DNA of 64,000 nucleotides, taken from OFTM291 sp041741375. Lineage in GTDB: Bacteria; Gemmatimonadota; Gemmatimonadetes; Gemmatimonadales; GWC2-71-9. Every line of letters starts with the position of its first letter. The stretch's first letter is position 1. The translations under genes and the position numbers were made by a program. Where the stretch lies: the NCBI GenBank assembly GCA_041741375.1, contig JBGSKF010000151.1:1-64000 (forward strand), given 5' to 3'. The notes beneath the pieces are model-generated. The model did no database searches and was not told the DNA's origin. It worked only from the letters and a program-made list of their open reading frames with translations. Of the stretch, positions 1 to 8,402 are shown one piece after another.

Positions 1-137
1 CGTCTGGGTCTGGAACTGCTGTAGTCGCGCGACTCCCCGAGAGCCCGACCGGTGAATCTGTCGGGGAAGCCGGATGCGGGAAACCCGCCCGTCCGGTTTG
101 ACGAGGGGCGCCAGGGCAACCTGGCGCCTACTCTACC
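1..137 (+). mobile_element. 3' end of a group II intron (domains V and VI)
   Basis: The stretch from about 67 to 98 folds like group II intron domain V. It starts with the catalytic AGC triad, has a lower stem AGCCGGA/UCCGGUU in which the triad G pairs as a G-U wobble, then a GC-rich upper hairpin with an A-rich loop, and unpaired bases on the 3' side. It is followed by a domain VI-like hairpin at 107-128: a perfect 9-bp stem GGCGCCAGG/CCTGGCGCC with a GCAA loop. The sequence then runs into CTACTCTACC, a typical bacterial intron 3' end, near 129-137. In frame 1 the window opens with a short open stretch ending in TAG at 22-24, which could be the end of the intron reverse transcriptase, but this is too short to prove. 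The intron would sit 23 bases beyond the stop of the convergent peptidase gene. The rest lies outside the window. Confidence 0.65.
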
Positions 138-159
138 GTGACGGGTGATCAGAGATTCT

Positions 160-3006
160 TCAGGGCGTCAGGGGATCGGGCTCCCTCACCTGATCCCGGC
201 CCTTTTCCAGGTACGGAATCCCATCGGTCATCCACGCCGGGGCGGGCATCCCGCGCAGGTGGTGATCGAAGAACTCCATCGTCCGCCGCGCGATGTCGGC
301 CTGGTTGGCCCGCTTGGTGGGGTTGTGGGCGTCTCCATTGTAATTGAAGAGATAGACCTCGCGTTGCAGGCGGCGGAGGGCCACGAACATCTCGATGCCC
401 TGATACCAGGGCACCGCTCCGTCGGCGTCGTTGTGCATCATGAGGAGCGGGGTCCGGACCCGGTCGGCTGCAAAGAGGGGTGAGTTCTCCAGGTACCGGA
501 GCGGGTACTCCCAGAGTGATCCCCCGATGCGACTCTGGGTCTTCTCGTACTGGAACGAGCGCGCCAGTCCCGACTGCCACCGGATCCCGCCGTAGGCGCT
601 CGTCATGTTGGCCACCGGGGCACCCGCCATCGCTGCCGAGAAGAGAGTGGACCGCGTGATGAGGAAGGCAGTCTGGTATCCCCCCCACGACTGCCCCGCG
701 ATCCCGATCCCATCGGGCTTGACGAAACCGCGCGCCAGGAGCGACTGGACCCCGGGGACGATGGCCTTCTCGGCATCGGGACCGGGGTATCCGGTGGTAT
801 AGGCGATGTCGGGCATGAACACCAGATACCCGTTCGACACGTACCAGGTCGGTTGGACGGTGTTCCGCGGGTGGGTCATGACGTAGCTGTGGAGGTTGTC
901 GCTCAGCTTCTCGTAGAAGTACACCACCATCGGGTACTGCTTCGAGGGATCGAAATCATCGGGCTTGAAGAGCATCCCCTGCAGCGGAACCCCATCGTCG
1001 CTGTTCCAGGACACGAGCTCCACGTCGCCCCAGCGGATTCCCGCCTGCTGGGGGTTCGCGTCGCTGATCCGGGTGAGGCGGTCCAGGCGCTCGCCGGCCC
1101 AGAGATCGGGGAACTCGCGGAAGGTGGAGCGGGTGACGGTCATCATCGTGCCCTTCCGCGCGCGGGACGGCGCGCCCCAGGCATGGTCGGACATGACGAT
1201 CGGGGAGGGAGGGGACGCGCGCCGGTCGATCCGGTCGGTCCAGAAGCCGCTCTGCTTCGAGATCTCCTGGAAGGCGCTCAGGAGCAGGTCCTCGTCCTCG
1301 GCGATCCACGGGTCGTCGCGGTCGAGGTCGACGAGCCGAAAGGTGATCTGTCCGGTGCGGCCCGCCGAGTCGGTGACCACCCGAGGGGGCCGGGACCCCG
1401 AGGGATCGAACTCCCAGATGTCGTACCGGTCGTACAGGAGGACGCTCCCGTCGTTCCGGGTCCATCCGGCCACGCCCCAGGGAGCCGGCTCGCTCGGCGT
1501 GTCCCAGGTTTCCCGGTCAAATCGGACGTCGGGGAGGGCGGCGTTGAGCGGTGCCGTGGTGCCGCGACGCACATCGTGGCTGAACCAGGTTCCCTTGTCG
1601 AACCAGAGGGCGTAGCGGCCCCCGGGGCTCAGGGTGCCCCCGAAGCGGGCGCGGGTGGCCACCTGACGGTGGTCGCCGGTTTCTGTGTTGATCACATGGA
1701 TGTCGTTCCCTCCCTCACCCCACATCGCCTCGATCCGGTAGGGCTCGCCCGTGACGCCGAGAGCGGTCCGGCCGTCGTTCGCCACCGTCACCTGGGGAAG
1801 ATCGGGGCTTCCGAGCGGGATCACTCTCCGGAGCCGGGGCTGCCACACGGCGGCGTAGGTGGCGTTCCGGTCGCGCCGAGCCTCTACCTGCTGCTGCGGT
1901 TGAAGCCGGGCGTCGCGATAGTGCCAGAGGTCCACGACGGCCTTGTCCCGCAGGCTGTCGAGCGGGACCGAATCGGGGAGGATGGGGGCGAGGGAGAACA
2001 CCAGGGCCGAGCCATCGCGCACGAACTCGAGCCGCCCTCGCTCCGCCACCGTCATCCCCCTCCCCGCACTGTCCGGGGTGGCCACCACCTGGGTGGTGGC
2101 TCCCCGCGGGGTGAGGGTGGTGACGTAGAGACTCATGCGGGGAGACGCCGTGGTATCCCCTCGGTCGGACACGAAAGCAACCTGGGTCCCGGAACGGGCA
2201 AACACCGCCTGGCCATAGGTTCCTGGCCCCACGAGGAGCGGGGCGATGGTTCCGGAGGGGAGGGCGCGAAGGTACACCCCGTTGCTGTCGGCGCTGCGAC
2301 TGCTGACGCTGTAGGCCAGGTAACGGGCGCTGTCCTCCAGGGCAAAGCTGCGGACATCGGGAATGCGGATCTCCGCGCCGGTGTCGAGGTCCCGAAGCAC
2401 CAGCGTGGTGCCGGGCTCGGGTCCCCGCCGCCGTACGGGGGCCGTGCCATTGCTATCTGCGGGGGCTCGCGAGGCGCTGTCGGCCTCCAGCAGCCAGGCG
2501 AGGTAGCGCCCCGATTCCCGGGCCATGCGGAAGGACCGGACCCGGTCCACCGTCTCCAGTTCCCCCGTCCGGACCTGCCAGATGCCGAGCCGGTTCCGCG
2601 GGGCATTGGCTCGTCCGCGCCCCCGGGCGGGGAGACCCTCGACCGAGTCCCGCGGGGGGAAGATGGTGAAGGCGAGGGTGCGGCTGTTCGCGCTCCAGAC
2701 CGCGGGAGGAACCCGGAAGCCCGAATCGGCGGAGGGACGGAGCTCCGGACGCCCCACGTACCCCCGGGAGAATCGGTGCTCCGTGGTACCGGTTGTGGCC
2801 CGGATGACCAGGTCCCCATTGCCCACCTGCGGCGCCAGGGTCCAGGCGGTCCACTGCCCGTCCGGCGAAAGGGCCGGGGCGGCGATCGACTTCCAGTGAT
2901 CAAAATCGTTCTGGGTCAGGGGGCGGCGGGTTCCCGATTGGGCGGCGAGGGACGGCGCCAGGATCAGGGCCAGGAGGAGCGGCAACAGGGCGGGGTGCGA
3001 TCTCAT
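160..3006 (-). CDS. Secreted prolyl oligopeptidase family (S9) peptidase
   Basis: Predicted 948-residue serine peptidase of family S9. It starts with a Sec signal peptide (MRSHPALLPLLLALILAPSL, cut near AAQS), so it should act in the periplasm or outside. Residues about 60-630 form a WD40-like propeller region of the PD40/DPP type. The C-terminal 250 residues are an alpha/beta hydrolase with GQSWGG (catalytic Ser near 773), an Asp in HNDADGAVPW near 860 and a His in GDAHNP near 895, so the triad is complete. Proteins of this type release short peptides or act as acylaminoacyl-peptidases; the exact specificity cannot be read here. It is monocistronic and diverges from the ankyrin gene across 112 bases. 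Confidence 0.9.
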   Translation of the reverse strand: MRSHPALLPLLLALILAPSLAAQSGTRRPLTQNDFDHWKSIAAPALSPDGQWTAWTLAPQVGNGDLVIRATTGTTEHRFSRGYVGRPELRPSADSGFRVPPAVWSANSRTLAFTIFPPRDSVEGLPARGRGRANAPRNRLGIWQVRTGELETVDRVRSFRMARESGRYLAWLLEADSASRAPADSNGTAPVRRRGPEPGTTLVLRDLDTGAEIRIPDVRSFALEDSARYLAYSVSSRSADSNGVYLRALPSGTIAPLLVGPGTYGQAVFARSGTQVAFVSDRGDTTASPRMSLYVTTLTPRGATTQVVATPDSAGRGMTVAERGRLEFVRDGSALVFSLAPILPDSVPLDSLRDKAVVDLWHYRDARLQPQQQVEARRDRNATYAAVWQPRLRRVIPLGSPDLPQVTVANDGRTALGVTGEPYRIEAMWGEGGNDIHVINTETGDHRQVATRARFGGTLSPGGRYALWFDKGTWFSHDVRRGTTAPLNAALPDVRFDRETWDTPSEPAPWGVAGWTRNDGSVLLYDRYDIWEFDPSGSRPPRVVTDSAGRTGQITFRLVDLDRDDPWIAEDEDLLLSAFQEISKQSGFWTDRIDRRASPPSPIVMSDHAWGAPSRARKGTMMTVTRSTFREFPDLWAGERLDRLTRISDANPQQAGIRWGDVELVSWNSDDGVPLQGMLFKPDDFDPSKQYPMVVYFYEKLSDNLHSYVMTHPRNTVQPTWYVSNGYLVFMPDIAYTTGYPGPDAEKAIVPGVQSLLARGFVKPDGIGIAGQSWGGYQTAFLITRSTLFSAAMAGAPVANMTSAYGGIRWQSGLARSFQYEKTQSRIGGSLWEYPLRYLENSPLFAADRVRTPLLMMHNDADGAVPWYQGIEMFVALRRLQREVYLFNYNGDAHNPTKRANQADIARRTMEFFDHHLRGMPAPAWMTDGIPYLEKGRDQVREPDPLTP

Positions 3007-3118
3007 GGGGTCACCAGGTGGCGGACGAGGTTGCCGGAAGTCGGCGTGTTGTCATAGCTTGGATGGCCCCCGCGACGATCCGGGGGGGGAAGGCCACCCT
3101 GGGAGCGGGAGTTATCAC

Positions 3119-3808
3119 ATGACGGATATCGCACAATTTGTTGACGCGGTCAAGCGGGGTGACCTCGGAAAGGTGGAGCTGCTTCTGGCCCGGGAGCGGG
3201 ATCTGGTTCGCGCCACGGATGACCATGGTGTCTCCGTCATTCTCCTCGCCCTCTATCATCGGCATCCCGCCGTGGCGGAGGCACTGGTTTCCCGGCGCAC
3301 CCGGCTCTCGATGCCCGAAGCGTGCGCCCTCGGCCGGCTCGATGAGGCCCGGTCCATCATCGCCGCGAACAAGGAGCATGCCCGGATGCCCGCGCCGGAC
3401 GGACACACGCCGCTCGGCCTCGCCTCCTTTTTCGGACATGTCGAGATGGTGGCCCTCCTGCTGGACAACGGGGCGGACCCGACGATTCCGTCGGCGAATT
3501 CGATGCATGTGACTCCGCTGCACAGTGCGGTGGCCGTGGCCGAGCCCGATCACGCACTCGCGAATGTGCGCCAGCTGCTGGCGCACGGGGCGGACCCCGA
3601 CGCGAAGCAGCAGGGGGGGTGGACGGCGCTGCACGCGGCGGCGCAACGCGGGCTGCGGGACGTTGTGGCCGCTCTGCTGGAGGCCGGGGCGAGCCCCGCG
3701 CCGGTTTCCGATGACGGGATCACCCCCGCCATGCTGGCGCGGAAGGGGGGACTGGAGAGCCTGGCCGCCTCCCTGGAGAGCCGGAAAACAGTGAACAGTG
3801 AACAATGA
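3119..3808 (+). CDS. Ankyrin repeat protein
   Basis: A 229-residue protein with no signal peptide, so probably cytoplasmic. It has about five or six ankyrin repeats; the clearest are GHTPLGLASFFGHVEMVALL, GWTALHAAAQRGLRDVVAAL and DGITPAMLARKGGLESLAAS. Such repeats bind other proteins; no catalytic domain is present. The start is the ATG at 3119, preceded by GGGAGCGGGAG; an upstream in-frame start would overlap the leader of the divergent peptidase and adds a low-complexity tail. The last five codons (VNSEQ) and the TGA stop are made of the AACAGTG/AACAATG simple repeat that follows, so the native C-terminus may once have been different. Confidence 0.85.
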   Translation: MTDIAQFVDAVKRGDLGKVELLLARERDLVRATDDHGVSVILLALYHRHPAVAEALVSRRTRLSMPEACALGRLDEARSIIAANKEHARMPAPDGHTPLGLASFFGHVEMVALLLDNGADPTIPSANSMHVTPLHSAVAVAEPDHALANVRQLLAHGADPDAKQQGGWTALHAAAQRGLRDVVAALLEAGASPAPVSDDGITPAMLARKGGLESLAASLESRKTVNSEQ

Positions 3809-4012
3809 ACGTGAACAATGAACAGTGAACAATGAACAATGAACAATGAACAGTGAACGCGGGTCCAGAAGGAAGCTCATGCGGCAGTCATCCGGAGGGC
3901 GAATGTAATTCGCCCTACGATTCCCTATTCCCTGTTCCCTATTCCCTATTCCCTATTCCCTATTCCCTATTCCCTATTCCCTATTCCATATTCCTGACAC
4001 CCTACTCCCTGC
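3787..4012. repeat. Composite simple-repeat region: AACAATG array, GGGCGAA palindrome, CCCTATT array
   Basis: Three elements in series. 3787-3858 is an array of AACAGTG/AACAATG heptamers. 3898-3916 is a palindrome, GGGCGAAT-GTA-ATTCGCCC. 3920-4010 is an array of CCCTATT/CCCTGTT heptamers, which on the minus strand is GGGAATA repeated, with G3N4 spacing as in G-quadruplex formers. The region fills the whole gap between the ankyrin gene and the convergent arginase gene; no gene is seen in it. The same three types recur elsewhere in the window. Confidence 0.85.
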
Positions 4013-4013
4013 T

Positions 4014-4922
4014 TCAGAGGATCCGCAGGCCAAACGCGCTGGTCACCAGGCCGACGGCGAGCTCCGCCGTCCGGTTGTGGGCATCGAGCACCGGGTTGAT
4101 CTCCACGATGTCCATCGACACCAGTTTCTGGGAATCGGCGATCAACTCCATCGCCAGGTGACCCTCACGGTACGTGGCTCCTCCGCGAACCGGGGTTCCG
4201 ACGCCGGGCGCCTCCCCCGGGTCGATCCAGTCGGCATCGCAGGACACATGGATCCCTCCCGTGTCGCGACCGGCGATCGCGATGGCGTCGGTCATCACCG
4301 CCTTGAGCCCCCGTTCGTCGATCTCGCGCATGGTGAAGGTGCGGGCGCCGAATTCCTGGATGTGCCTCCTCTCCGCGGGATCGAGATCGCGGACCCCGAC
4401 CAGCGCCACATTCTCGGAGCGGACGGCCGGGTAGACCGAGGCGAGGCGGGCCATGCGCGGGTCTCCATGACCGAGCAGATGGGCCACGGGCATGCCGTGG
4501 ATGTTGCCGCTCAGGGAGCTCTCCGGCGTGTTGAGGTCGCCGTGGGCATCGAGCCAGATGAGGCCGAGCCGCTGGTCCCGCTCGGCGAGGGCGGTGGCGA
4601 CGCCGGCCACGGAGCCGGCGCCGATTGAGTGGTCCCCGCCGAGCACCAGGGGCGAGCACCCGTCGCGGATGGCGGCGGCGGTGGCCTCGGCGAGGAGCCG
4701 GCACGCCTCGACGATGACGGGAAGGAGGTCGAGGCCCTCGGGGCCCGCAGGAATGGCGTCGCGGTCGGGGATCGGGATGTTGCCGATGTCCTCGACGTCG
4801 TGCCCGATCTGCCGGAGACAACGGCCGAGCTGAGCGATGCGGAGCGCGGAAGGCCCCATGTCGACGCCGCGGCGGCTGGCGCCGAGATCGAGGGGGACAC
4901 CGATGAGTCGAATGCGGGTCAT
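4014..4922 (-). CDS. rocF: Arginase
   Basis: Predicted arginase (302 residues, the usual size), hydrolysing L-arginine to ornithine and urea with a binuclear Mn centre. All metal motifs are present: GGDHS (His near residue 98), DAHGD, and SCDADWIDP; the conserved GTPVRGG and the EINP glutamate near the C-terminus also fit. Agmatinases share the fold, but the GVPLDLGASRRGVDMGPSAL N-terminus is arginase-like. The start is the ATG at 4922, which gives the family N-terminus MTRIRLIGVP; the reading frame extends further upstream only through simple repeat. It stands alone, flanked on both sides by repeat arrays. Confidence 0.92.
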   Translation of the reverse strand: MTRIRLIGVPLDLGASRRGVDMGPSALRIAQLGRCLRQIGHDVEDIGNIPIPDRDAIPAGPEGLDLLPVIVEACRLLAEATAAAIRDGCSPLVLGGDHSIGAGSVAGVATALAERDQRLGLIWLDAHGDLNTPESSLSGNIHGMPVAHLLGHGDPRMARLASVYPAVRSENVALVGVRDLDPAERRHIQEFGARTFTMREIDERGLKAVMTDAIAIAGRDTGGIHVSCDADWIDPGEAPGVGTPVRGGATYREGHLAMELIADSQKLVSMDIVEINPVLDAHNRTAELAVGLVTSAFGLRIL

Positions 4923-4928
4923 GGAGGC

Positions 4929-4982
4929 TCCGGGACAATGGACAATGAGCAATGAACAATGAACAATGAACCATGAACCGGG
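4929..4982. repeat. GACAATG/AACAATG simple repeat
   Basis: Heptamer-like array of GGACAATG and AACAATGA units in the gap between the arginase start and the next peptidase gene. It is of the same type as the array at 3787-3858. The rest of the gap up to 5124 shows no gene. Confidence 0.8.
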
Positions 4983-5124
4983 GAGAATGAATAGCCCGAT
5001 CGGACTCCGGGGCTGCAGGGGGGAAGGGTCCGTGGGTCCCCGGCCCTCGCCTTGCCGTGCGGTCGATTCGGCGCCAATTTCCCTTGTCCGCGATCCGCCG
5101 CTTCCCCCACGGAGACATCTCCCG

Positions 5125-7725
5125 ATGACACGACTTCCCGGTGCCCGGCTCGGGCTCCTCCGCCGGCTTGGGCTCCTTGCGCTCCTGCTCGTGGCTCTCG
5201 CTCCCGCTCCCGCTCCCATCCTGGCGCAGGAGCCCGGCTCTGCCGCCCTGAAGCAGGCTCCGGAGGCCAACTGGAGGCTCGCGGCGCGCTTTGCACCGTA
5301 CAAGATCCGCAAACTCGTCTACAGCACCTCCGTGACCCCCCGTTGGATCGAGGGGAGCGAGCGCTTCTGGTACGAGTGGGAAACCTCCGCCGGGAAGCGG
5401 TTCATGCTGGTGGACCCGGTGGCGGGAACCAAGCGTCAGTTCATTGACAACGATCGCCTCGCCGCCGAAATCACCCGCATCACCAGGGATCCGTGGGACG
5501 GACAGCATCTCCCGATCCGGAAGATCAAGTTCCTCGACGCCAACACGCTCCAGTTCGAGGTGGAGTCCTCCCAGGACGAGGAACGCGCCGACGCCGATTC
5601 GGCGCGCGGACAGCAGCAGGACCAGCGTCAGGGCGCCGCGCGCCGACCCCGCCCGAAGAAGAAGGTGTTCCACTTCGAGTACGATGTGCAGACCGGCGCC
5701 CTGCGCGAGCTGACCGACCGCCAGGCCCCGGACAACCATCCGTCGTGGGCCAGTGTGTCGCCCGACGGGGCCACGATCATCTTTGCCCGGAAGCACAACC
5801 TCTTCCTGATGGACAGCGCCGCCTACCGCCAGGTGCTCGAGGCGCGCCGCGGAAAGGAAGGCGCCGCCGCGGACAGCGCGGACTGGAAGGTGGAGGTGGC
5901 GGAGGTGCAGCTCACCACCGACGGCGAGGAACACTTCAGCTACGCGGGGCGGGACTTCGGGGAGAAGGACGAGGACCGGGACAAGAGCGCCGACCGGCGC
6001 AAGCGGACCGTCATCTCCTGGTCGAAGGACTCCCGGCGGTTTGCCCTGGTGCGGCAGGACCAGCGGAAGGTGGGGGATCTCTGGGTCATCCACTCGACCG
6101 GCAACACCCGCCCGCAGCTCGAGACCTACAAGTACGACATGCCGGGGGAGAAGGACGTCACCCAGTCCCACCTCCTGATCTACGACCTGACGCAGCGGGG
6201 CATGGTGACGGTGAAGGCCGAGGCCTTCAAGGACCAGCGGATCGGCATCTTCAACGCCCGGCAGTTCCTCTATCCCGACAGCGACGAGCCCCGCCGCCAG
6301 CTCTGGCTCTCCGACGACTCCAACGAGCTCCATTTCTGGCGCCGGAGCCGCGACCAGCACCGGGTCGACGTGGTCGTGGCCAACGCCGCCACCGGCGACG
6401 TGCGGGTGTTGATCGAGGAGCGGCTCAACACCTACGTGGAGCACCAGACCCCGGAACGCCTCGCCTCGGGTGATCTCCTCTGGTGGTCGGAACGGGACGG
6501 CTGGGCCCACCTCTACCGGTACGGGCCGGATGGCACCCTCAAGGCGCGGTTGACCGAGGGCCCCTGGCATGTGGGTGGGATCGAGGGAGTCGATGAGGCG
6601 CGTGGTCTCGTGTATCTGACGGCCAACGGACGGGAGAGGGGAGAGGATCCCTACTATCAGCACCTCTACCGGGTGGGGCTCGACGGGCGGGGCCTCACCC
6701 TCCTCAACAGCGGCGACTTCGACCACCGCTCCGATCTGGGCGCCAGCCGCCGTTTCGCTGTGAACAACTACTCCCGCGTGAACACCACTCCCGCGGCCGC
6801 GTTGGTGGATGTCACCACGGGGCGGAAGGTTCTTGACCTGGAGGAGGCCGACTTCTCCAAACTGATGGAATCGGGGTACCGTTTCCCCGAGCCGTACACG
6901 GTGAAGGCCGCGGATGGCATCACCGATCTCTATGGCGTCATCTACAAGCCCTTCGACTTCGACTCGACACGGCGGTATCCGCTCATCGAGTACGTCTACC
7001 CCGGTCCCCAGACCGAGGCGGTGAGCAAGTCGTTCTCCACCAACGCGCCGGAAACGGGGCTCGCCCAGTTCGGCTTCATCGTCGTGACGATCGGGAATCG
7101 GGGCGGACACCCCGACCGCTCCAAGTGGTACCACAACCAGGGGTACGGCGACCTGCGGGACTACGGCCTCGCCGACAAGAAGGTGACGGTGGAGCAGCTC
7201 GCCGACCGGCACTCCTGGATCGACCCCGACCGGGTGGGGATCTATGGCCACTCCGGCGGGGGATTCATGTCCACCGCCGCGATGCTGGTCTACCCCGATC
7301 TCTTCAAGGTGGCGGTCTCCTCCTCGGGGAACCACGAGAACAACATCTACAATCAGAACTGGTCGGAAAAGCACCACGGAGTGAAGGAAGTGGCCCGGGG
7401 GGACAGCATCACCTTCGAGTACGCCATCGAGAAGAACTCGGAACTGGCCCGCAACCTGAAGGGTCACCTGATGCTGACCACGGGGGACATCGACAACAAC
7501 GTCCATCCCGGCGGAACCTTCCGCATGGCCGAGGCGTTGATCAAGGCGAACAAGCGCTTCGACTTCTTCATCTTCCCGGGCCAGCGGCACGGCTATGGCA
7601 ACATGAGCGACTACTGGTTCTGGCTCCGCTCGGAGTACTTCGTCCGCCACCTGCTCGGCGACACGCGGGGGAACGTGAACATCGCGGAACTCGACCTGGA
7701 GCGGGATCCGCCCCGCGGGAACTGA
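5125..7725 (+). CDS. Secreted dipeptidyl peptidase IV-type S9 peptidase
   Basis: An 866-residue S9 peptidase with a signal peptide (hydrophobic stretch about residues 10-30, AQEP cleavage region), so exported. Residues about 100-590 match the DPPIV N-terminal propeller, including ISWSKDSRRFALVRQDQRK. The C-terminal hydrolase domain has GIYGHSGGG (catalytic Ser 710), TGDIDNNVHPGGT (Asp 790, aligned with the DPP-IV Asp) and PGQRHGYG (His 822). Members cleave dipeptides, often after proline. The start is the ATG at 5125 with GGAG ten bases upstream; this choice exposes the signal peptide. An Arg/Gln-rich insert lies near residues 155-175. The next gene starts two bases after the stop, suggesting cotranscription. 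Confidence 0.9.
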   Translation: MTRLPGARLGLLRRLGLLALLLVALAPAPAPILAQEPGSAALKQAPEANWRLAARFAPYKIRKLVYSTSVTPRWIEGSERFWYEWETSAGKRFMLVDPVAGTKRQFIDNDRLAAEITRITRDPWDGQHLPIRKIKFLDANTLQFEVESSQDEERADADSARGQQQDQRQGAARRPRPKKKVFHFEYDVQTGALRELTDRQAPDNHPSWASVSPDGATIIFARKHNLFLMDSAAYRQVLEARRGKEGAAADSADWKVEVAEVQLTTDGEEHFSYAGRDFGEKDEDRDKSADRRKRTVISWSKDSRRFALVRQDQRKVGDLWVIHSTGNTRPQLETYKYDMPGEKDVTQSHLLIYDLTQRGMVTVKAEAFKDQRIGIFNARQFLYPDSDEPRRQLWLSDDSNELHFWRRSRDQHRVDVVVANAATGDVRVLIEERLNTYVEHQTPERLASGDLLWWSERDGWAHLYRYGPDGTLKARLTEGPWHVGGIEGVDEARGLVYLTANGRERGEDPYYQHLYRVGLDGRGLTLLNSGDFDHRSDLGASRRFAVNNYSRVNTTPAAALVDVTTGRKVLDLEEADFSKLMESGYRFPEPYTVKAADGITDLYGVIYKPFDFDSTRRYPLIEYVYPGPQTEAVSKSFSTNAPETGLAQFGFIVVTIGNRGGHPDRSKWYHNQGYGDLRDYGLADKKVTVEQLADRHSWIDPDRVGIYGHSGGGFMSTAAMLVYPDLFKVAVSSSGNHENNIYNQNWSEKHHGVKEVARGDSITFEYAIEKNSELARNLKGHLMLTTGDIDNNVHPGGTFRMAEALIKANKRFDFFIFPGQRHGYGNMSDYWFWLRSEYFVRHLLGDTRGNVNIAELDLERDPPRGN

Positions 7726-7727
7726 CC

Positions 7728-8402
7728 ATGGAGATCCTGGTGGTGGACATCGGGGGGACCAACGTGAAGGTCCGGAGGAGCGGGCAGGAGGCGCCGATCC
7801 GGATCCCCTCCGGGTCCACCATGACTCCGGACACCATGATGGAGCAGATCGCCGCGGAGATCACCGGGTGGACCCATGACGTGGTGGCGATCGGCTATCC
7901 CGGGATCGTCCGGGACGGAGCGCCGGTGGCGGAGCCGCAGAACCTGGGGCCCGGATGGGTCGGCTTCGACTTTGCCGCCGCGTTCGGCCGGCCGGTGCGC
8001 CTCGTCAACGATGCCGCGATGCAGGCCCTCGGCGGGTATGCCGGGGGCCGGATGCTCTATCTCGGCGTGGGCACCGGTCTCGGCTCGGCGCTGATGGTGG
8101 AGGGCGTGCTCCAGCCGCTGGAGCTGGCCCATCTCCCCTACCGGAAGGGAAGAACCTTCGAGGAGGAGGTGGGCCGCGAGGGCCGGGAACGCCTCGGGAA
8201 GAAGAAGTGGCGCCGCCGGGTGATCGACGTGGTGCACCGGCTCGCCACCGCAATGCAGGCCGATTCGGTGCTGCTTGGGGGTGGCGAGGCAAAGCGTCTC
8301 GCCTCGCGGATCGACAAGCTGCCTCCGGGCACGCGCATCGGCTCGAACGAGGATGCCTTCACCGGCGGACTCCGGATGTGGGAGACGGCGCAGGCTCCCT
8401 GA
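7728..8402 (+). CDS. ROK-family sugar kinase, polyphosphate glucokinase-like
   Basis: A 224-residue kinase of the actin-like ATPase (ROK) fold: phosphate-binding loop DIGGTNVKV at the N-terminus, IGYPGIVRDG, the catalytic Asp in RLVNDAA, and the second glycine loop LGVGTGLGSALM. The order and short length fit polyphosphate glucokinases, which phosphorylate glucose with polyphosphate or ATP. The usual ExGH zinc or sugar motif is replaced by ELAHLPYRKG, so the sugar is uncertain. It follows the S9 peptidase by two bases. Its last 44 bases overlap the end of the convergent phnW gene. Confidence 0.75.
   Translation: MEILVVDIGGTNVKVRRSGQEAPIRIPSGSTMTPDTMMEQIAAEITGWTHDVVAIGYPGIVRDGAPVAEPQNLGPGWVGFDFAAAFGRPVRLVNDAAMQALGGYAGGRMLYLGVGTGLGSALMVEGVLQPLELAHLPYRKGRTFEEEVGREGRERLGKKKWRRRVIDVVHRLATAMQADSVLLGGGEAKRLASRIDKLPPGTRIGSNEDAFTGGLRMWETAQAP

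Noticed and set aside
853..3057. Long open frame antisense to the first S9 peptidase
   Set aside because: It is the GC-driven shadow of a gene with signal peptide and catalytic triad on the other strand; its protein has no recognisable fold and is rich in Gly, Arg and Pro.
3787..4012. CRISPR array
   Set aside because: The repeats are contiguous heptamers with no spacers, and no cas genes are present.
3853..4161. Peptide with YSLFPVPYSLFPIPYSLF periodicity
   Set aside because: It is a direct translation of the CCCTATT array and runs into the antisense of arginase.
4165..7650. 1161-codon open frame on the minus strand across the DPP-type peptidase and arginase
   Set aside because: It is antisense to the real peptidase (with full motifs) and out of frame with the arginase; the product is low-complexity.
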